Positions 1-9,693 are shown, counted from the first letter of the stretch. The stretch: DNA of 64,000 nucleotides from Desulfosporosinus acidiphilus SJ4 (GCF_000255115.2 NC_018068.1:2761977-2825976), one strand, 5' to 3'. Notes: generated by a model from the sequence alone, not told the origin. A program made the numbers and translations.

Positions 1-116
1 AATATCTTTACATATAAAATGTCACTCTTGTGCTGTCCAATACTTTCATATATAGCTCTTCTTCTAACTGCAATTTTGAGAGCTTTCTCAATTATATCAG
101 CAACGTTGTATCCCAT
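1..116 (-). CDS. Partial small protein of unknown function (N-terminus only)
   Basis: An open frame runs off the left edge of the window. The ATG at 116-114 is preceded by AGGAG, with rather short spacing. The visible 38 residues start MGYNVADIIEKALKIAVRRR and form a basic, probably helical segment. I do not recognise the family. Upstream (249-299) lies a perfect 13-bp inverted repeat in its leader or promoter region. The gene is cut by the window edge, so length and function cannot be judged. Confidence 0.5.
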   Translation of the reverse strand, partial: MGYNVADIIEKALKIAVRRRAIYESIGQHKSDILYVKI

Positions 117-248
117 AGACTCCTACCTCAATTATAAATAAATGCTGCTTGAATTATCACCGATAGTCAAAGACGCTATACAGCTTCAATTAAGTAATTA
201 TAACCATTCGGGACCTGCCCATTCTCAATTTATTATATAGAATCATCA

Positions 249-299
249 TATCGAACACAAAGGAGCTACACCTTGGAGCAGCACTTTTTGTGTTCGATA
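249..299. repeat. Perfect 13-bp inverted repeat in intergenic region
   Basis: Arms 249-261 and 287-299 (TATCGAACACAAA and its complement) are perfect, with a 25-nt loop. The repeat lies in the 435-bp gap upstream of the truncated minus-strand gene. It could be a terminator-like hairpin or a leader structure. Read on the minus strand, the first arm is followed by an A-rich stretch, not a terminator T-tract. Confidence 0.5.
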
Positions 300-426
300 A
301 CCTTCTCTCTTCTGCCAATGAGTTTTAGTGAAGATCATGTTGATCAATGCCTAACTCTCACGGTTCCAGTGCGCAAACAGAGCTGCCCTATTTATAAAAT
401 TGACAAACTATATATGATTAAATAAA

Positions 427-475
427 ATACCATTATTAATACTACTACATATAATAGTAGTAGTATTAATGGTAT
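427..475. repeat. Long imperfect hairpin between divergent genes
   Basis: ATTAATACTACTA (435-447) pairs perfectly with 458-470. ATACC/GGTAT extends the stem across a 3-nt bulge, with a 10-nt loop. There is no T-tract on either side, so it is not a typical terminator. Apart from this and the 249-299 repeat I see nothing in the 117-551 gap. Confidence 0.5.
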
Positions 476-551
476 CTAGGATTGCAATTGTGCTTACCAA
501 TATTGAACTTATAACTTATTTTTCTTAAATTTATCCAACTAAAACCCTCAT

Positions 552-746
552 ATGCATAACGAAATTGAACGCATGTTTCTTTCTCTCAGTAGAGGAATTT
601 TATCTAACTATTCGGCAACGGTTAGATCAAATACGTTTATCAAAAATTTTAATGAAGAAGTTGAAAAGGCAAAAGAACTTTACCCCGATAAAAAACTAAT
701 GGTTCGACGCTATCTCTTATCGCACTGCAAGCTTGAACAAAAGTAA
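552..746 (+). CDS. Small protein of unknown function (64 aa)
   Basis: A 64-residue ORF ends 24 bp before the MFS gene at 771, on the same strand. It is basic and probably helical, with a central segment containing FIKNFNEEVEKAKELYPDKK. It has no membrane segment or cysteine motif. There is no convincing ribosome binding site before the ATG, which weakens the call. If real it would be co-transcribed with the transporter. The family is not recognised. Confidence 0.35.
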   Translation: MHNEIERMFLSLSRGILSNYSATVRSNTFIKNFNEEVEKAKELYPDKKLMVRRYLLSHCKLEQK

Positions 747-770
747 TTGCATGAAATGGGTGGTTAAACA

Positions 771-1997
771 ATGTTAGCAAAACTCAAGGAAACATACCCT
801 GCATTAACTCAACGAAATTTTCGTTATTTTTGGCTTGGTCAATGTATTTCTTTAATAGGCACTTGGATAGATACGACTGGCCAACAATGGCTGGCATATA
901 CTTTGACTAAATCCGCATTATTATTGGGGCTGCTCGGAGTAGCACAATTTGGACCGGTCATGTGTTTTTCACTTTTTGCCGGAGTAATTATTGACCGTTA
1001 CCCTAAAAAACGAATACTCCTATTCACACAAACATGCATGATGATCCTTGCGTTCATTCTTGCCATTCTAGTCTTGTCCGGACAGATAACTTATTGGCAT
1101 ATCTTTACTTTAGCTATCTTCCTTGGGTTGGTAAACACCCTCGATCAACCTACACGCCAATCCTTCATGCCGGAATTAGTAGAAAAAAAAGATTTGAGAA
1201 GTGCAATTGGGCTAAACTCATCCATTTTTAATGTCGCCAGAATGATTGGGCCGGCCATAGCCGCCGTATTAATGGCCAAATATGGAGCGGGTCCGTTGTT
1301 TATCCTTAATGGAATCAGTTTTATTCCCGTCATAATTGCAATCAACTTGATAAAAACTAAACCCTTTGAAGCTAAAAAGGTATCCAAGAAAGTACTGACT
1401 GAAATATATGAAGGGTTAATGTATATCAGACATTCAGTCTTTCTGCGCAGCGCTGTCCTATGTACGCTCTCTGTTGGTACTTTTGTCATGAACTATAACG
1501 TGATTATTCCTCTATTTGCCGGAGAAGTACTTAAACAAGGTGTTGGGGGATATGGTTTTCTATTGTCTTCCAGTGGTGCAGGTTCACTCATTGGAGCACT
1601 AATGGTAGCCTCTTGGGCTAAAGGTAAGCCTAGGTTAAGACTGCTATTTGGCAGCGCTTTTTCCGTATCCGCCTTTCTTACGCTGCTATATTTAGTCCAC
1701 TTTTTACCCTTGGCTTCCGTCATGTTAGCGATTATTGGGTTTTCTAACATTCTATTTATGACGACTGCAAACTCAACAATGCAGTTCAATTCCGCCGACG
1801 AATTCCGGGGCAGAGTCATGAGTGTTTACTCGTTTGCATTTTTAGGGACTACACCCATTGGAAACCTTTTTGTCGGGAGCATTGCGCAAAGATGGGGAGC
1901 TGGTATTGGAGTTTTGGTTTGTGGATCAATTTCAGTTTTGCTAATTCTGCTAATTGTTATTAATACAGTGATAAAGAAACATGCGGTTCAGCACTGA
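771..1997 (+). CDS. MFS exporter, EntS/MFS_3-like
   Basis: A 408-aa major facilitator protein with about 12 hydrophobic segments. The N-terminus (FRYFWLGQCISLIGTWIDTT) matches the EntS/transmembrane-secretion-effector branch (MFS_3), and the MFS signature DRYPKKR follows TM2-3 near residue 75. A second conserved stretch, DQPTRQSFMPELV, near residue 125 is typical of this branch. A GGGTGG sequence precedes the ATG. Members export siderophores, drugs or metabolites across the inner membrane; the substrate cannot be told from sequence. It may form a short unit with the small ORF upstream. Confidence 0.85.
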   Translation: MLAKLKETYPALTQRNFRYFWLGQCISLIGTWIDTTGQQWLAYTLTKSALLLGLLGVAQFGPVMCFSLFAGVIIDRYPKKRILLFTQTCMMILAFILAILVLSGQITYWHIFTLAIFLGLVNTLDQPTRQSFMPELVEKKDLRSAIGLNSSIFNVARMIGPAIAAVLMAKYGAGPLFILNGISFIPVIIAINLIKTKPFEAKKVSKKVLTEIYEGLMYIRHSVFLRSAVLCTLSVGTFVMNYNVIIPLFAGEVLKQGVGGYGFLLSSSGAGSLIGALMVASWAKGKPRLRLLFGSAFSVSAFLTLLYLVHFLPLASVMLAIIGFSNILFMTTANSTMQFNSADEFRGRVMSVYSFAFLGTTPIGNLFVGSIAQRWGAGIGVLVCGSISVLLILLIVINTVIKKHAVQH

Positions 1998-2092
1998 CCA
2001 GTATCCCCTTCTTATCACCTCGCCTGCCTTTATTATATTTGCGACTACGTTTACATTAGCAATATATTTTGACGTACGATGGCAAAACGATA

Positions 2093-2121
2093 TTGACGTA
2101 TACTTAAATTATGCTTAATAT
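2093..2121 (+). promoter_or_regulatory. Putative sigma-A promoter of the 14-TM MFS gene
   Basis: TTGACG (2093-2098), a 17-bp spacer and TAATAT (2116-2121) fit the vegetative consensus. The predicted transcript would have a leader of about 140 nt before the ATG at 2270. No recognisable riboswitch was seen in that leader. The gap 1998-2269 contains nothing else I can support. Confidence 0.5.
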
Positions 2122-2269
2122 TAAGATTATATAAGAATATTTATAAATAATCTCTATCTACCCTTAATCCTTGGAGATTTTACCTTAAAATATAGGGCTA
2201 GTCAAACCCAAAGGACTTCGGATCTTTTTCTTATATCTAGTTTTCTACTCTGTTAAGGAGTGATAAATA

Positions 2270-3730
2270 ATGAATGAGGATGTATCAAAGAATCAACCCT
2301 TGTCTAGAAAAAGAGGCTATCATTGGTATATTGTTGGCGCAGTATGTATAGGTGCCTTTATGGCTGCCTTGGATGCCAGCATCATCAACGTCTCCATGCC
2401 CACTTTAAGCAGAAGTTTTTCCGTTAGCATGAACATTATTGAATGGGTTTCTATTGCCTATCTTTTGACTTTGACATCTCTTTTAACTTTGTTAGGCAGT
2501 TTATCCGATAGACTGGGCAGGAAATTATTTTATACCATTGGGTTTGCTGTTTTTGGCCTGGGTTCAGGGTTATGCGGTGTAGCGCCAACAATATCTTTTC
2601 TCATCGTTTCCAGAGTTCTGCAAGCTCTCGGGGCAGCGATGCTGCAAGCTAACTCCGTGGCGATTATTACAGCCTCAGTTCCTGAAAACAGTCGGGGGAA
2701 AGCAATTGGCATTCAAGGTTCCGCTCAGGCGATTGGTTTATCTATTGGACCAACGGTAGGGGGAATTCTCTTGGCTAATTATGGATGGCGTTTGATCTTC
2801 TACGTGAATCTTCCTATAGCACTTGTCGGGACCATTATTGCCGCCTTTATCCTACCTAAGGATAAGCCAAACCCGCATTCTTCTCGCTTTGATTACCTAG
2901 GGGCAATACTTTTTACACCAGCTTTAATCTTATTAGTTCTGATATTTAAAGACGGTTACATCGTCGGCTGGTTATCAACTACAATTATCTGCGAATTTAT
3001 GGGTGTAATCTTGTTTTTATTTCTGTTTGTCCTTCGGGAAAAGAGATGTCAGAATCCTATGATGGATTTAAATTTACTTAAAATCAAGTCTTTTAGCGGG
3101 GGGAATATCTCAGGGATGCTTTCCTACTCGCTAATGTTCGGTGTCATCTTTTTAATGCCGTTTTATCTAGAATGGGTGATGCAACTCCCCACTTATTATA
3201 CCGGCCTCATTTTAACAGTCGTTTCCATAGCTATGTTTATTATGTCTCCCCTCTCCGGGGCGCTTGACGACCGGATAGGCCCCAAAGTTTTGACCGCCAG
3301 CGGGATGATTCTGGCATCCAGCGGAGCAATGGTGCTGGTATTCTTATCAAGCAAAACTGCTATCTATATTGACATTTTGGGCTTGATTCTGGTAGGAGCA
3401 GGCATGGGTATATTCACTCCTCCCAATAACAGCTCAGTTATGGGAAGTGCTCCCCCCGAACATATTGGAGTAGCCGGCGGAATTCTGAATATGTCTCGCT
3501 CTCTGGGCATGAGTATGGGAGTAGCTATTGCAGGCACTCTTTATGACAGTAAATTTAACAGTTTTCATCTTGTCCACCACACCACTCTGAGTGCCCAGAT
3601 TCTTTCGTTCCACGTAGGTTTTGAAGGAATGATGGCGTTGGGAATAGCTGCTGCTTTGATTTGCCTATTTATTTGTAACGACTCCCGGCTTGATAAGATT
3701 TCAACAAGTGAATATATCTCATTTCATTAA
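2270..3730 (+). CDS. MFS drug exporter, DHA2 (EmrB/QacA) family
   Basis: A 486-aa protein with about 14 predicted membrane segments. Motif A (GSLSDRLGRK) lies after TM2 near residue 80. The segment MAALDASIINVSMPTLSR in TM1 is the hallmark of DHA2-family drug:H+ antiporters such as EmrB and QacA. AAGGAG lies 8 nt before the ATG. A hairpin at 3750-3781 follows the stop. The likely role is proton-driven export of lipophilic drugs or cations. There is no adjacent EmrA-type adaptor, as expected in a Gram-positive cell. Substrate unknown. Confidence 0.88.
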   Translation: MNEDVSKNQPLSRKRGYHWYIVGAVCIGAFMAALDASIINVSMPTLSRSFSVSMNIIEWVSIAYLLTLTSLLTLLGSLSDRLGRKLFYTIGFAVFGLGSGLCGVAPTISFLIVSRVLQALGAAMLQANSVAIITASVPENSRGKAIGIQGSAQAIGLSIGPTVGGILLANYGWRLIFYVNLPIALVGTIIAAFILPKDKPNPHSSRFDYLGAILFTPALILLVLIFKDGYIVGWLSTTIICEFMGVILFLFLFVLREKRCQNPMMDLNLLKIKSFSGGNISGMLSYSLMFGVIFLMPFYLEWVMQLPTYYTGLILTVVSIAMFIMSPLSGALDDRIGPKVLTASGMILASSGAMVLVFLSSKTAIYIDILGLILVGAGMGIFTPPNNSSVMGSAPPEHIGVAGGILNMSRSLGMSMGVAIAGTLYDSKFNSFHLVHHTTLSAQILSFHVGFEGMMALGIAAALICLFICNDSRLDKISTSEYISFH

Positions 3731-3749
3731 TTGAGCTTGAATATAAAAA

Positions 3750-3781
3750 TGCAACCACATTGTGCCAATAATGTAGTTGCA
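3750..3781. terminator. Hairpin between convergent MFS and sulP genes
   Basis: TGCAACCACATT and AATGTAGTTGCA form a 12-bp stem with one wobble and an 8-nt loop. It sits between the stop of the plus-strand MFS gene and the stop of minus-strand sulP, where a bidirectional terminator is expected. On the minus strand it is followed by a T-containing tract. Confidence 0.6.
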
Positions 3782-3857
3782 TACAGAGTATTGTTTAAAT
3801 TGGATCAGAACTGTTTAATTTCTTAATAAGATATTTCCCTAGAATGATGTTCTATTG

Positions 3858-5618
3858 CTAAAATTGGAAGGAACTAGCTAATATATCACAGGATTTTGAT
3901 TTATTGTCCGTATCGCATTTCAAAACAGCTCTAGCCCTTTCCATGTCCTTAGAAGAAAATGCAAACGTCTCTTTTTCTGACATGAATTTATTGTTGGAAT
4001 CAATACCGAAATCAAAATTTGAACTGACTAAAATAGAATTAAGATTGGAAGTTAACCCACAGATAATGACTTCTCCATCAGCTTCTTTAACCGATCGTGT
4101 AAAAACTTTAAGAGCATTAAGTGCGGTAACATCAATATTCCGTACATGTTTCATTCTCAAAATAAACACTTTTGATTTGTTAACCAAACTATCAAGTTTT
4201 TGTTCAAGGTTATCTGCCATTCCGAAATAAAGGTTGCCCTCTAATTCAACGATTAAAATCTCAACGTTATCCTCGACAACCTCAACTTCTTTTTCAACGA
4301 TTTTGACACCTTCAGCTTCCAAAGGAACAAAAATTCTTATGGGAGCTTTATTGGTGTCTTTTAAATGCAGCATAATTGTCAGCACAATTCCAGTATAGAT
4401 CGCATAGGAAAGGTTAGGGAGTAAAATGGTTGCAAAACAGGTCACCCACATTGCTAAAGAATCAGACTTCAATTTACCAAGACTTACGACCTTCTTAATT
4501 TCATCTTTATTTACGAGATTATAAGCTGTAACCATCATTACACCGGCAAGACAAGCTGTTGGAATATATTTAGCAAAAGGTGCAAAAAACAGAAGAACTA
4601 CAGCCATAATTCCACCTTGGAGAACACCGGAAAGTCTTGAAACAGCTCCGCTATGATAATTAAGCGCTGTTCTTGTGAAAGAACCGGACCCCGGGAATCC
4701 TTGGAAAAATGAGGAAGCTATATTCGCTATCCCTTGACCTATAAATTCTTGGTTAGGATCAATTTTCTGCCGTGATAATGTTGCAATTGATTTAGCACTG
4801 GAAATTGCTTCAACGCAGCCTATGATGGCAATAGATAAAGCTCCGCTGATGTTATTCTGAATAAAACTGAAGTCGAAGTTTACCATTTTAAACGGGGGTA
4901 AAGAAGTAGGTATATTTCCAGTCAGTTGGACGCCAAGCTTATCTAAGGAAAAAATGATGATGAAAATAATTGGAATAATAATCCCGATTAGTGCACCGGG
5001 TAAACTCTTATTAATTTTTTTACAAGCTATTATCACGATGATCGTTATTAAACCCATCCCAAGAGCATATACGTTGGTTTGCTGCAAATGGGTCAAAACA
5101 TAATACAATTTTTCTGTTGTCGCCATTTGGGCTGAATTTTTAATAGGAATACTTAGAAGTGTGCTAAGTTGTCCGAGGGCTATTAAACAACCTGCGCCGG
5201 TTGTAAAACCAATAATTACTGAGTGAGAAACATAACTAATTAATCGGCCAAGCTTTAAAATTCCAAAAAGCATCTTAAAAGCACCTACTAAAAATGTCAA
5301 GAGGAAAACCATTTGATAGGCATTATCGAGTCCCATATAGTTCTTCATAACACTGGCAACCAGTAAAGCAGACGAATTAGTCGGCCCCGTAATTAAATGT
5401 TTAGAACTTCCAAACGTTGCACCGAAAATAGCGGATACTATCGCGGTATAGAGACCATAAACCGGGTTGAGTCCTGCAATCAAAGCATAGGCCATACACT
5501 GAGGAATCGCTACGACGACTCCAGTTAGCGCTGCCATAAAATCCTTGTGAAGATTCTCGATTTTATAATTCTTTATACCCTCAATAGAGGGAATACGGTT
5601 AATATTTGCAAGGTACAT
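3858..5618 (-). CDS. SulP/SLC26 family anion transporter with STAS domain
   Basis: A 586-aa protein. Residues 20-420 are hydrophobic (about 12-14 segments) with the SulP signature region (AGLNPVYGLYTAIVSAIFGA, then TGPTNSSALL) near residues 48-85 and the conserved FQGFPGSGSFTRTA near 300. Residues about 440-560 form a cytoplasmic STAS domain. The family carries sulfate, bicarbonate or carboxylates by symport or exchange; in a sulfate reducer sulfate uptake is attractive but not proven. An AAAGGTGG site precedes the ATG. The gene is monocistronic. Confidence 0.88.
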   Translation of the reverse strand: MYLANINRIPSIEGIKNYKIENLHKDFMAALTGVVVAIPQCMAYALIAGLNPVYGLYTAIVSAIFGATFGSSKHLITGPTNSSALLVASVMKNYMGLDNAYQMVFLLTFLVGAFKMLFGILKLGRLISYVSHSVIIGFTTGAGCLIALGQLSTLLSIPIKNSAQMATTEKLYYVLTHLQQTNVYALGMGLITIIVIIACKKINKSLPGALIGIIIPIIFIIIFSLDKLGVQLTGNIPTSLPPFKMVNFDFSFIQNNISGALSIAIIGCVEAISSAKSIATLSRQKIDPNQEFIGQGIANIASSFFQGFPGSGSFTRTALNYHSGAVSRLSGVLQGGIMAVVLLFFAPFAKYIPTACLAGVMMVTAYNLVNKDEIKKVVSLGKLKSDSLAMWVTCFATILLPNLSYAIYTGIVLTIMLHLKDTNKAPIRIFVPLEAEGVKIVEKEVEVVEDNVEILIVELEGNLYFGMADNLEQKLDSLVNKSKVFILRMKHVRNIDVTALNALKVFTRSVKEADGEVIICGLTSNLNSILVSSNFDFGIDSNNKFMSEKETFAFSSKDMERARAVLKCDTDNKSKSCDILASSFQF

Positions 5619-6068
5619 CTGAATACCACCTTTAAATCAATGAAATTTACGACAAACACATAAAAAGGTTTTGCGCTTATCTAAACTCAGATTAATGTGG
5701 AGGACAGTCAAATCCAATAACAATCCTTAACTAAATCCTCCCTTCCAAATTTTTTGATCAAATTTCTTAGCATCCCTTATAGGGTCTTTCTAAAACTTTG
5801 CTTTTTTCAAAATCAAAGTCTTTTTGTATGTACTTATCCTCACAATTAAAGATTATCATTGGGTTTCGCGAATGTCTATAAGAAGACAATATTGTCGTAA
5901 TCGAATTTAATAATGCCCAGGTTTTCTCACTAATTAGTTTAAATATTATTAGCTTCAATCAGTTAAAGTCTATGAATCTGGTTATAGCACCAAAAACTCT
6001 TAAAATAAATATATCAGAAGATTTATAGGCCCTGAAAATCGGCTTATTTTCTATGTTATATATAGTTA
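5619..6068. other. Intergenic region upstream of sulP
   Basis: About 450 bp of AT-rich DNA between the sulP start and the insertion sequence. It presumably holds the sulP promoter. A 63-aa minus-strand frame at 5767-5958 lacks a ribosome binding site and is not called. The last six bases (TAGTTA, 6063-6068) are the left target duplication of the insertion sequence. Confidence 0.5.
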
Positions 6069-7713
6069 GATTCCCCTGAAAAAGTCGGTTAAAAAATACT
6101 CGTTTTAAACTCGTCTGGAAACAACATAGTTTTTAAGCTTTATACTCAAATACCCCTTGCCATTTCTCGGTTTCCTCTAAATCAGGGCCGCTATTCGTCT
6201 CAAATTGTAGGTTAATATCCCAAATCCCACCCAGGTACTTACACCTTGGTGGCCTCGGGACAGACTTCTCCCTAGACCATATTTCCGTTTCAAAATGCTT
6301 ATGGTACCTTCTCCGCCAGCTCTCCAAGCTTGCAATCGTCGGAACCATCTCTGCTTTTCGTGAGATGCCTGTGCTTTACTCTTCTTGCCCTTTTTAGGCA
6401 TCGATATTCGTTTGATTCCTAGGTCAGTCAGTTCTTTTTGGTTCTTACCGCTGCTGTAACCTCTGTCGGTAGCGATTGAATATGGCACTTTTCCTGTTTT
6501 AGAAATATGACGTTTAACAGTTTCTACCAAAAGACTGTCATCACTAGGATTTCCAACATGAACTTTATAATCGGTTATAATGCGGTCTTCATTTTCTGTG
6601 ATCTCTGTTTTATAGCCAAACTCTGTCGGACTCTTTAATTTCCCTTTTTGAATCGGCCGTGCATCTGGATCATGAAGACTAATCACTCGATTCGAAATGT
6701 GGGTGTTTCCGCCGTTGACTTTTAGTGTTTGATTCACAATTTTGTCGGCGGTGACTATGACCTTATCGAGTTTCTCAATCTTGCGTTTTGTAGTGTTGCT
6801 CATCTGCTCGCCTAGAGCTTCTTCGGCTTTATCCATAATCTGATGGGCGTTAGTCATAGTTTCAATGGCTTTATCAACTAATTTATCGGTAATCTTACGA
6901 ACTTCTTCAACAGCCTGATGATTACGCCGCTTAAGTGTTTTACCGATTTCCAAAATTCGCTTCTTCGCTGAACGACAGCGTTCAATCATCTTGGGCATCG
7001 TCGAACCCGCAGTTTCTCGAAGGCTTTGAGCTTGGCGTGTTATCGATTTAATAGCATCGGCCAAGAGCTGAGCATCCGTAGGGTAATGAATATTGGATTC
7101 CGTCACCGTTGTGTCCGTGCGAAGTCTCCGGCTCCGAGTAATCTTGTCTTGAGAAGCCTTAACAACGAGAGCTTCATTAAGCTGTTCAACGATGTCTTCT
7201 CCATACTTTTGAGTCAGTTTAATCAAGGTCGTACTATGAGGAACTGTCGCATCTAAGTTAATTCGACAAAAGCGACGCCATTTAATGCTGTCACTAACCT
7301 CTGCAACGAGAGTTTCATAACCAAACTCATAACGGAACTTAAGGTACATGAGACGAAGAAAGGTTTCGACAGGAACTGTCGGTCGGCCAATACGTATATT
7401 CCAACGAGAAAGGAAAGGCCGCATAAATTTCTCATCATCCAGAAGTTCATCGATAGTCTTTAATTCCTTGCTTAGTTCTAGAACTTGCTCAGGTAAAGCA
7501 AAATCCCAAATAGTAAGTTGCTCATTGTGAAGACGTAACATTTTTTGACCCCCTGAAAGGATTTTTCACCCTCTTGGAGAATCTAAAAACTAGGAATTCT
7601 CCAAAAGGGTAGTAGAATTTGGTTGCTTGTCACTTCTAAATTTCTACCAAATCCTTGGGAATTCCTTTTATTTTGGCCATTTTGAAAATATCGGTTAGTT
7701 TTTCAGGGGAATC
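6069..7713 (-). mobile_element. Complete insertion sequence, 1645 bp, 6-bp target duplication
   Basis: Perfect 15-bp terminal inverted repeats GATTCCCCTGAAAAA lie at 6069-6083 and, as complement, at 7699-7713. They are flanked by the direct repeat TAGTTA at 6063-6068 and 7714-7719. One transposase gene fills the element. A TCGGTTA word lies just inside both ends, in direct orientation (6085-6091 and 7691-7697). Intact ends and an intact transposase suggest recent insertion. Length and 6-bp duplication fit the ISNCY/ISDol1-like group better than IS1182; that assignment is from memory and tentative. Confidence 0.92.
6177..7541 (-). CDS. DDE transposase of the 6.1-7.7 kb insertion sequence
   Basis: A 454-aa transposase. 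The N-terminal DUF772-like region (residues 50-100, GRPTVPVETFLRLMYLKFRY) is followed by a DDE catalytic domain. Candidate acidic residues are the D in LRTDTTVTESN (about 142), the D in IATDRGYSS (about 358) and the E in GGEGTISILKRKYG (about 418). A charged helical insertion lies between the first two. GGGGG precedes the ATG. The frame is intact, so the element may be active. Family: ISNCY-like or IS1182-like. Confidence 0.9.
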   Translation of the reverse strand: MLRLHNEQLTIWDFALPEQVLELSKELKTIDELLDDEKFMRPFLSRWNIRIGRPTVPVETFLRLMYLKFRYEFGYETLVAEVSDSIKWRRFCRINLDATVPHSTTLIKLTQKYGEDIVEQLNEALVVKASQDKITRSRRLRTDTTVTESNIHYPTDAQLLADAIKSITRQAQSLRETAGSTMPKMIERCRSAKKRILEIGKTLKRRNHQAVEEVRKITDKLVDKAIETMTNAHQIMDKAEEALGEQMSNTTKRKIEKLDKVIVTADKIVNQTLKVNGGNTHISNRVISLHDPDARPIQKGKLKSPTEFGYKTEITENEDRIITDYKVHVGNPSDDSLLVETVKRHISKTGKVPYSIATDRGYSSGKNQKELTDLGIKRISMPKKGKKSKAQASHEKQRWFRRLQAWRAGGEGTISILKRKYGLGRSLSRGHQGVSTWVGFGILTYNLRRIAALI

Positions 7714-8120
7714 TAGTTAATAATAAATATATAATCATAATTTACATCTTATTTTAACTTAGCAATAGAGCTAAAATAGTATTTAAAATCCCCTTTATAA
7801 ATTATATTGTTTTAACAAATATTTATTTTTTAAATTATAATGATTTGGCTTTATGCGAAAAATTTACTATTATCTATATATAATCCTTTAATCTAAGTGT
7901 TTGTAAAAGGCGATTCTAATTACGACAAAGTACCCAAGCCCAAACGAACCTCTACCCCATCTTGCGGCATTCATAAAAAAGCGGCCTCAATTCATCTTGA
8001 ACTGAAGTCGAGTCAACGCCAAATTCTTTTGTTTTGAATGCAAAAAATCCCTCCTCTCAATGGGCAGGGACCTTTTAAATCGTTATATTGTTCTAGAGTT
8101 TTGAAATTGTTTCTTCCAAC
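7714..8120. other. AT-rich intergenic region
   Basis: About 400 bp between the insertion sequence and the CheY-like gene. It begins with the right copy of the target duplication and contains the terminator at 8042-8070. Otherwise it is very AT-rich and I see no gene or structured RNA in it. Confidence 0.4.
8042..8070 (-). terminator. Terminator of the CheY-like gene
   Basis: On the minus strand TCCCT and AGGGA form a short stem followed by six T residues. It lies 50 bp after the stop of the response regulator gene. The stem is short, so confidence is moderate. Confidence 0.5.
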
Positions 8121-8480
8121 TTAAGTAATACAGTGGTTAACTGTTAACTTTAACTGTTCTAATTCAAACGGCTTAACTATTAACCCCTGATATAAAGATT
8201 CCTCAGGAAAAGTTTTATTATCTGGTGTGTGAGCCGTCATTATTATTGCTGGAACATTTGATAAGCGATTTTCGGATCGCATCTTTTCAATGATATCCTT
8301 TCCGCTTTTACCAGGAAGTTGTATATCAGTAATAACAAGATCTGGGGTCTGTTTACTTAATAAATCAATGGCTTCATTTCCGGATTTACAGAATTGTACT
8401 ATATGCCCGTTTTCTTCTAGTGCCAATTGAATTACCCGGCTTATCGCAGCATTATCTTCAACAATCAATATATTCGCCAA
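8121..8480 (-). CDS. CheY-like single-domain response regulator
   Basis: A stand-alone receiver domain of 119 aa. The acidic pocket lies in ILIVEDN near the N-terminus, the phosphoacceptor D in DLVITDIQLPG near residue 50, the conserved T in IIMTAHT near 80 and K in LIVKPFE near 102. The frame is open further upstream, but GGGGAG is correctly spaced only for the TTG at 8480, so that start is chosen. It lies downstream of a REC-kinase, CheR and hybrid kinase on the same strand and is probably one of their phosphorelay partners. No output domain is present. Confidence 0.85.
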   Translation of the reverse strand: MANILIVEDNAAISRVIQLALEENGHIVQFCKSGNEAIDLLSKQTPDLVITDIQLPGKSGKDIIEKMRSENRLSNVPAIIMTAHTPDNKTFPEESLYQGLIVKPFELEQLKLTVNHCIT

Positions 8481-8615
8481 GATTTCACTCCCCAACTAAA
8501 AATTACAGACAAATATACTATATAATAAGAACGCCAAGAATTTTGTAGATGCATGTCTGAAGTATATAGAAAATTTGGTCAAGTTATGTTGAATTGAGAT
8601 AAGGTAATCATGTTA

Positions 8616-9680
8616 TCATAATTTAAACCTAACATTAAATGTAGTACCATGAGATCCCGTATCAATCACTATGGCGGCTTTATGGTGAGCGGCAATCCTG
8701 TAACAAATACTTAATCCTAATCCATTCCCATTTTCTTTGTCAGAGAGAAAAGGTGTCCCTAACTTTGTTAAAATTTCCGGTTTAATTCCTTTACCTTGAT
8801 CCCTAATGGACAATACAACCTCATCGTTTTCAACATATGTTTTTATGCTAAGGGAACCTTCTGGCCCCATGGATTCTAAACCATTGCGGCACAGGTTCAA
8901 GATCATTTGACGTATCTCATGACTCTTCAAGCTAAAATTGGGCAGCACATCACTTTCTATCTTTACTGTCTTACCCTGTTGTAAAGCATCGGCTTGAATT
9001 AACGGTACTAATGAATTGATAATTGAATTAAGGTCCTGCATTTTAAATTCCGCAGTATTATTGTGACCAATCGAAAGAAATTCAGAAATTAAAGAATTTG
9101 CCCGATTAAGTTCATCGATCATTATATCAATATCTTCTTTGAATTTAATTAACTCAAGTTTACCCTGTAATAATTGTAAATAGGCTTTGACTCCTGTGAT
9201 AGGATTTCTGATCTCATGACTTACCCCAGCGGCCATTTCACCAATCAGTCGTAATTGATCCCATCGAAGAACTTCTTTTTCAATTAATGCGTTTTGATGT
9301 TTGACTGAATCTACGAAACTCGCTACTTTGTATCTCAAATTCGCCGGATTAACCGGCTTTAGTATATAATCGATCGCGCCTAGTTCGTATCCTTTGTTTA
9401 TCTGATCTTGGGCCTGATAATTTGCAGTAATAAAAATAATCGGTATATACTTTGATTTTTCTCTGGTTCGTATTAATCTCGCGGTTTCAAATCCATCCAA
9501 TCCAGGCATCTGAACGTCTAATAAAATTAAAGCAAAGTCGTCTTTTAGCAATTGCTTCAAAGCCTCGTGCCCAGAATTTGCCTGAACCAATTCGTATGAG
9601 GTAGAATTCAAAATTGCCTCTAAAGCCATGAGATTCTCAATCCGATCATCCACCATCAGAATCTTTATATTGTCAGTCAT
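8616..9680 (-). CDS. Response-regulator/histidine-kinase fusion
   Basis: A 354-aa soluble protein. An N-terminal receiver domain (residues 1-120, phosphoacceptor D in LILLDVQMPGLDG near 55) is followed by HisKA (phosphorylatable H in AAGVSHEIRNPITG near 156) and a C-terminal HATPase domain with N box (NLCRNGLESM) and G boxes (DQGKGI, GNGLGLSICY). GGGAG precedes the ATG. The REC-first order suggests it receives phosphate from another kinase, such as the large hybrid kinase upstream. It is 13 bp downstream of cheR and likely co-transcribed. Confidence 0.88.
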   Translation of the reverse strand: MTDNIKILMVDDRIENLMALEAILNSTSYELVQANSGHEALKQLLKDDFALILLDVQMPGLDGFETARLIRTREKSKYIPIIFITANYQAQDQINKGYELGAIDYILKPVNPANLRYKVASFVDSVKHQNALIEKEVLRWDQLRLIGEMAAGVSHEIRNPITGVKAYLQLLQGKLELIKFKEDIDIMIDELNRANSLISEFLSIGHNNTAEFKMQDLNSIINSLVPLIQADALQQGKTVKIESDVLPNFSLKSHEIRQMILNLCRNGLESMGPEGSLSIKTYVENDEVVLSIRDQGKGIKPEILTKLGTPFLSDKENGNGLGLSICYRIAAHHKAAIVIDTGSHGTTFNVRFKL

Positions 9681-9693
9681 TAAAAGTACTCCC

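Noticed and set aside
5767-5958. 63-aa minus-strand ORF between sulP and the first insertion sequence
   Set aside because: No ribosome binding site, AT-rich composition and no recognisable motif.
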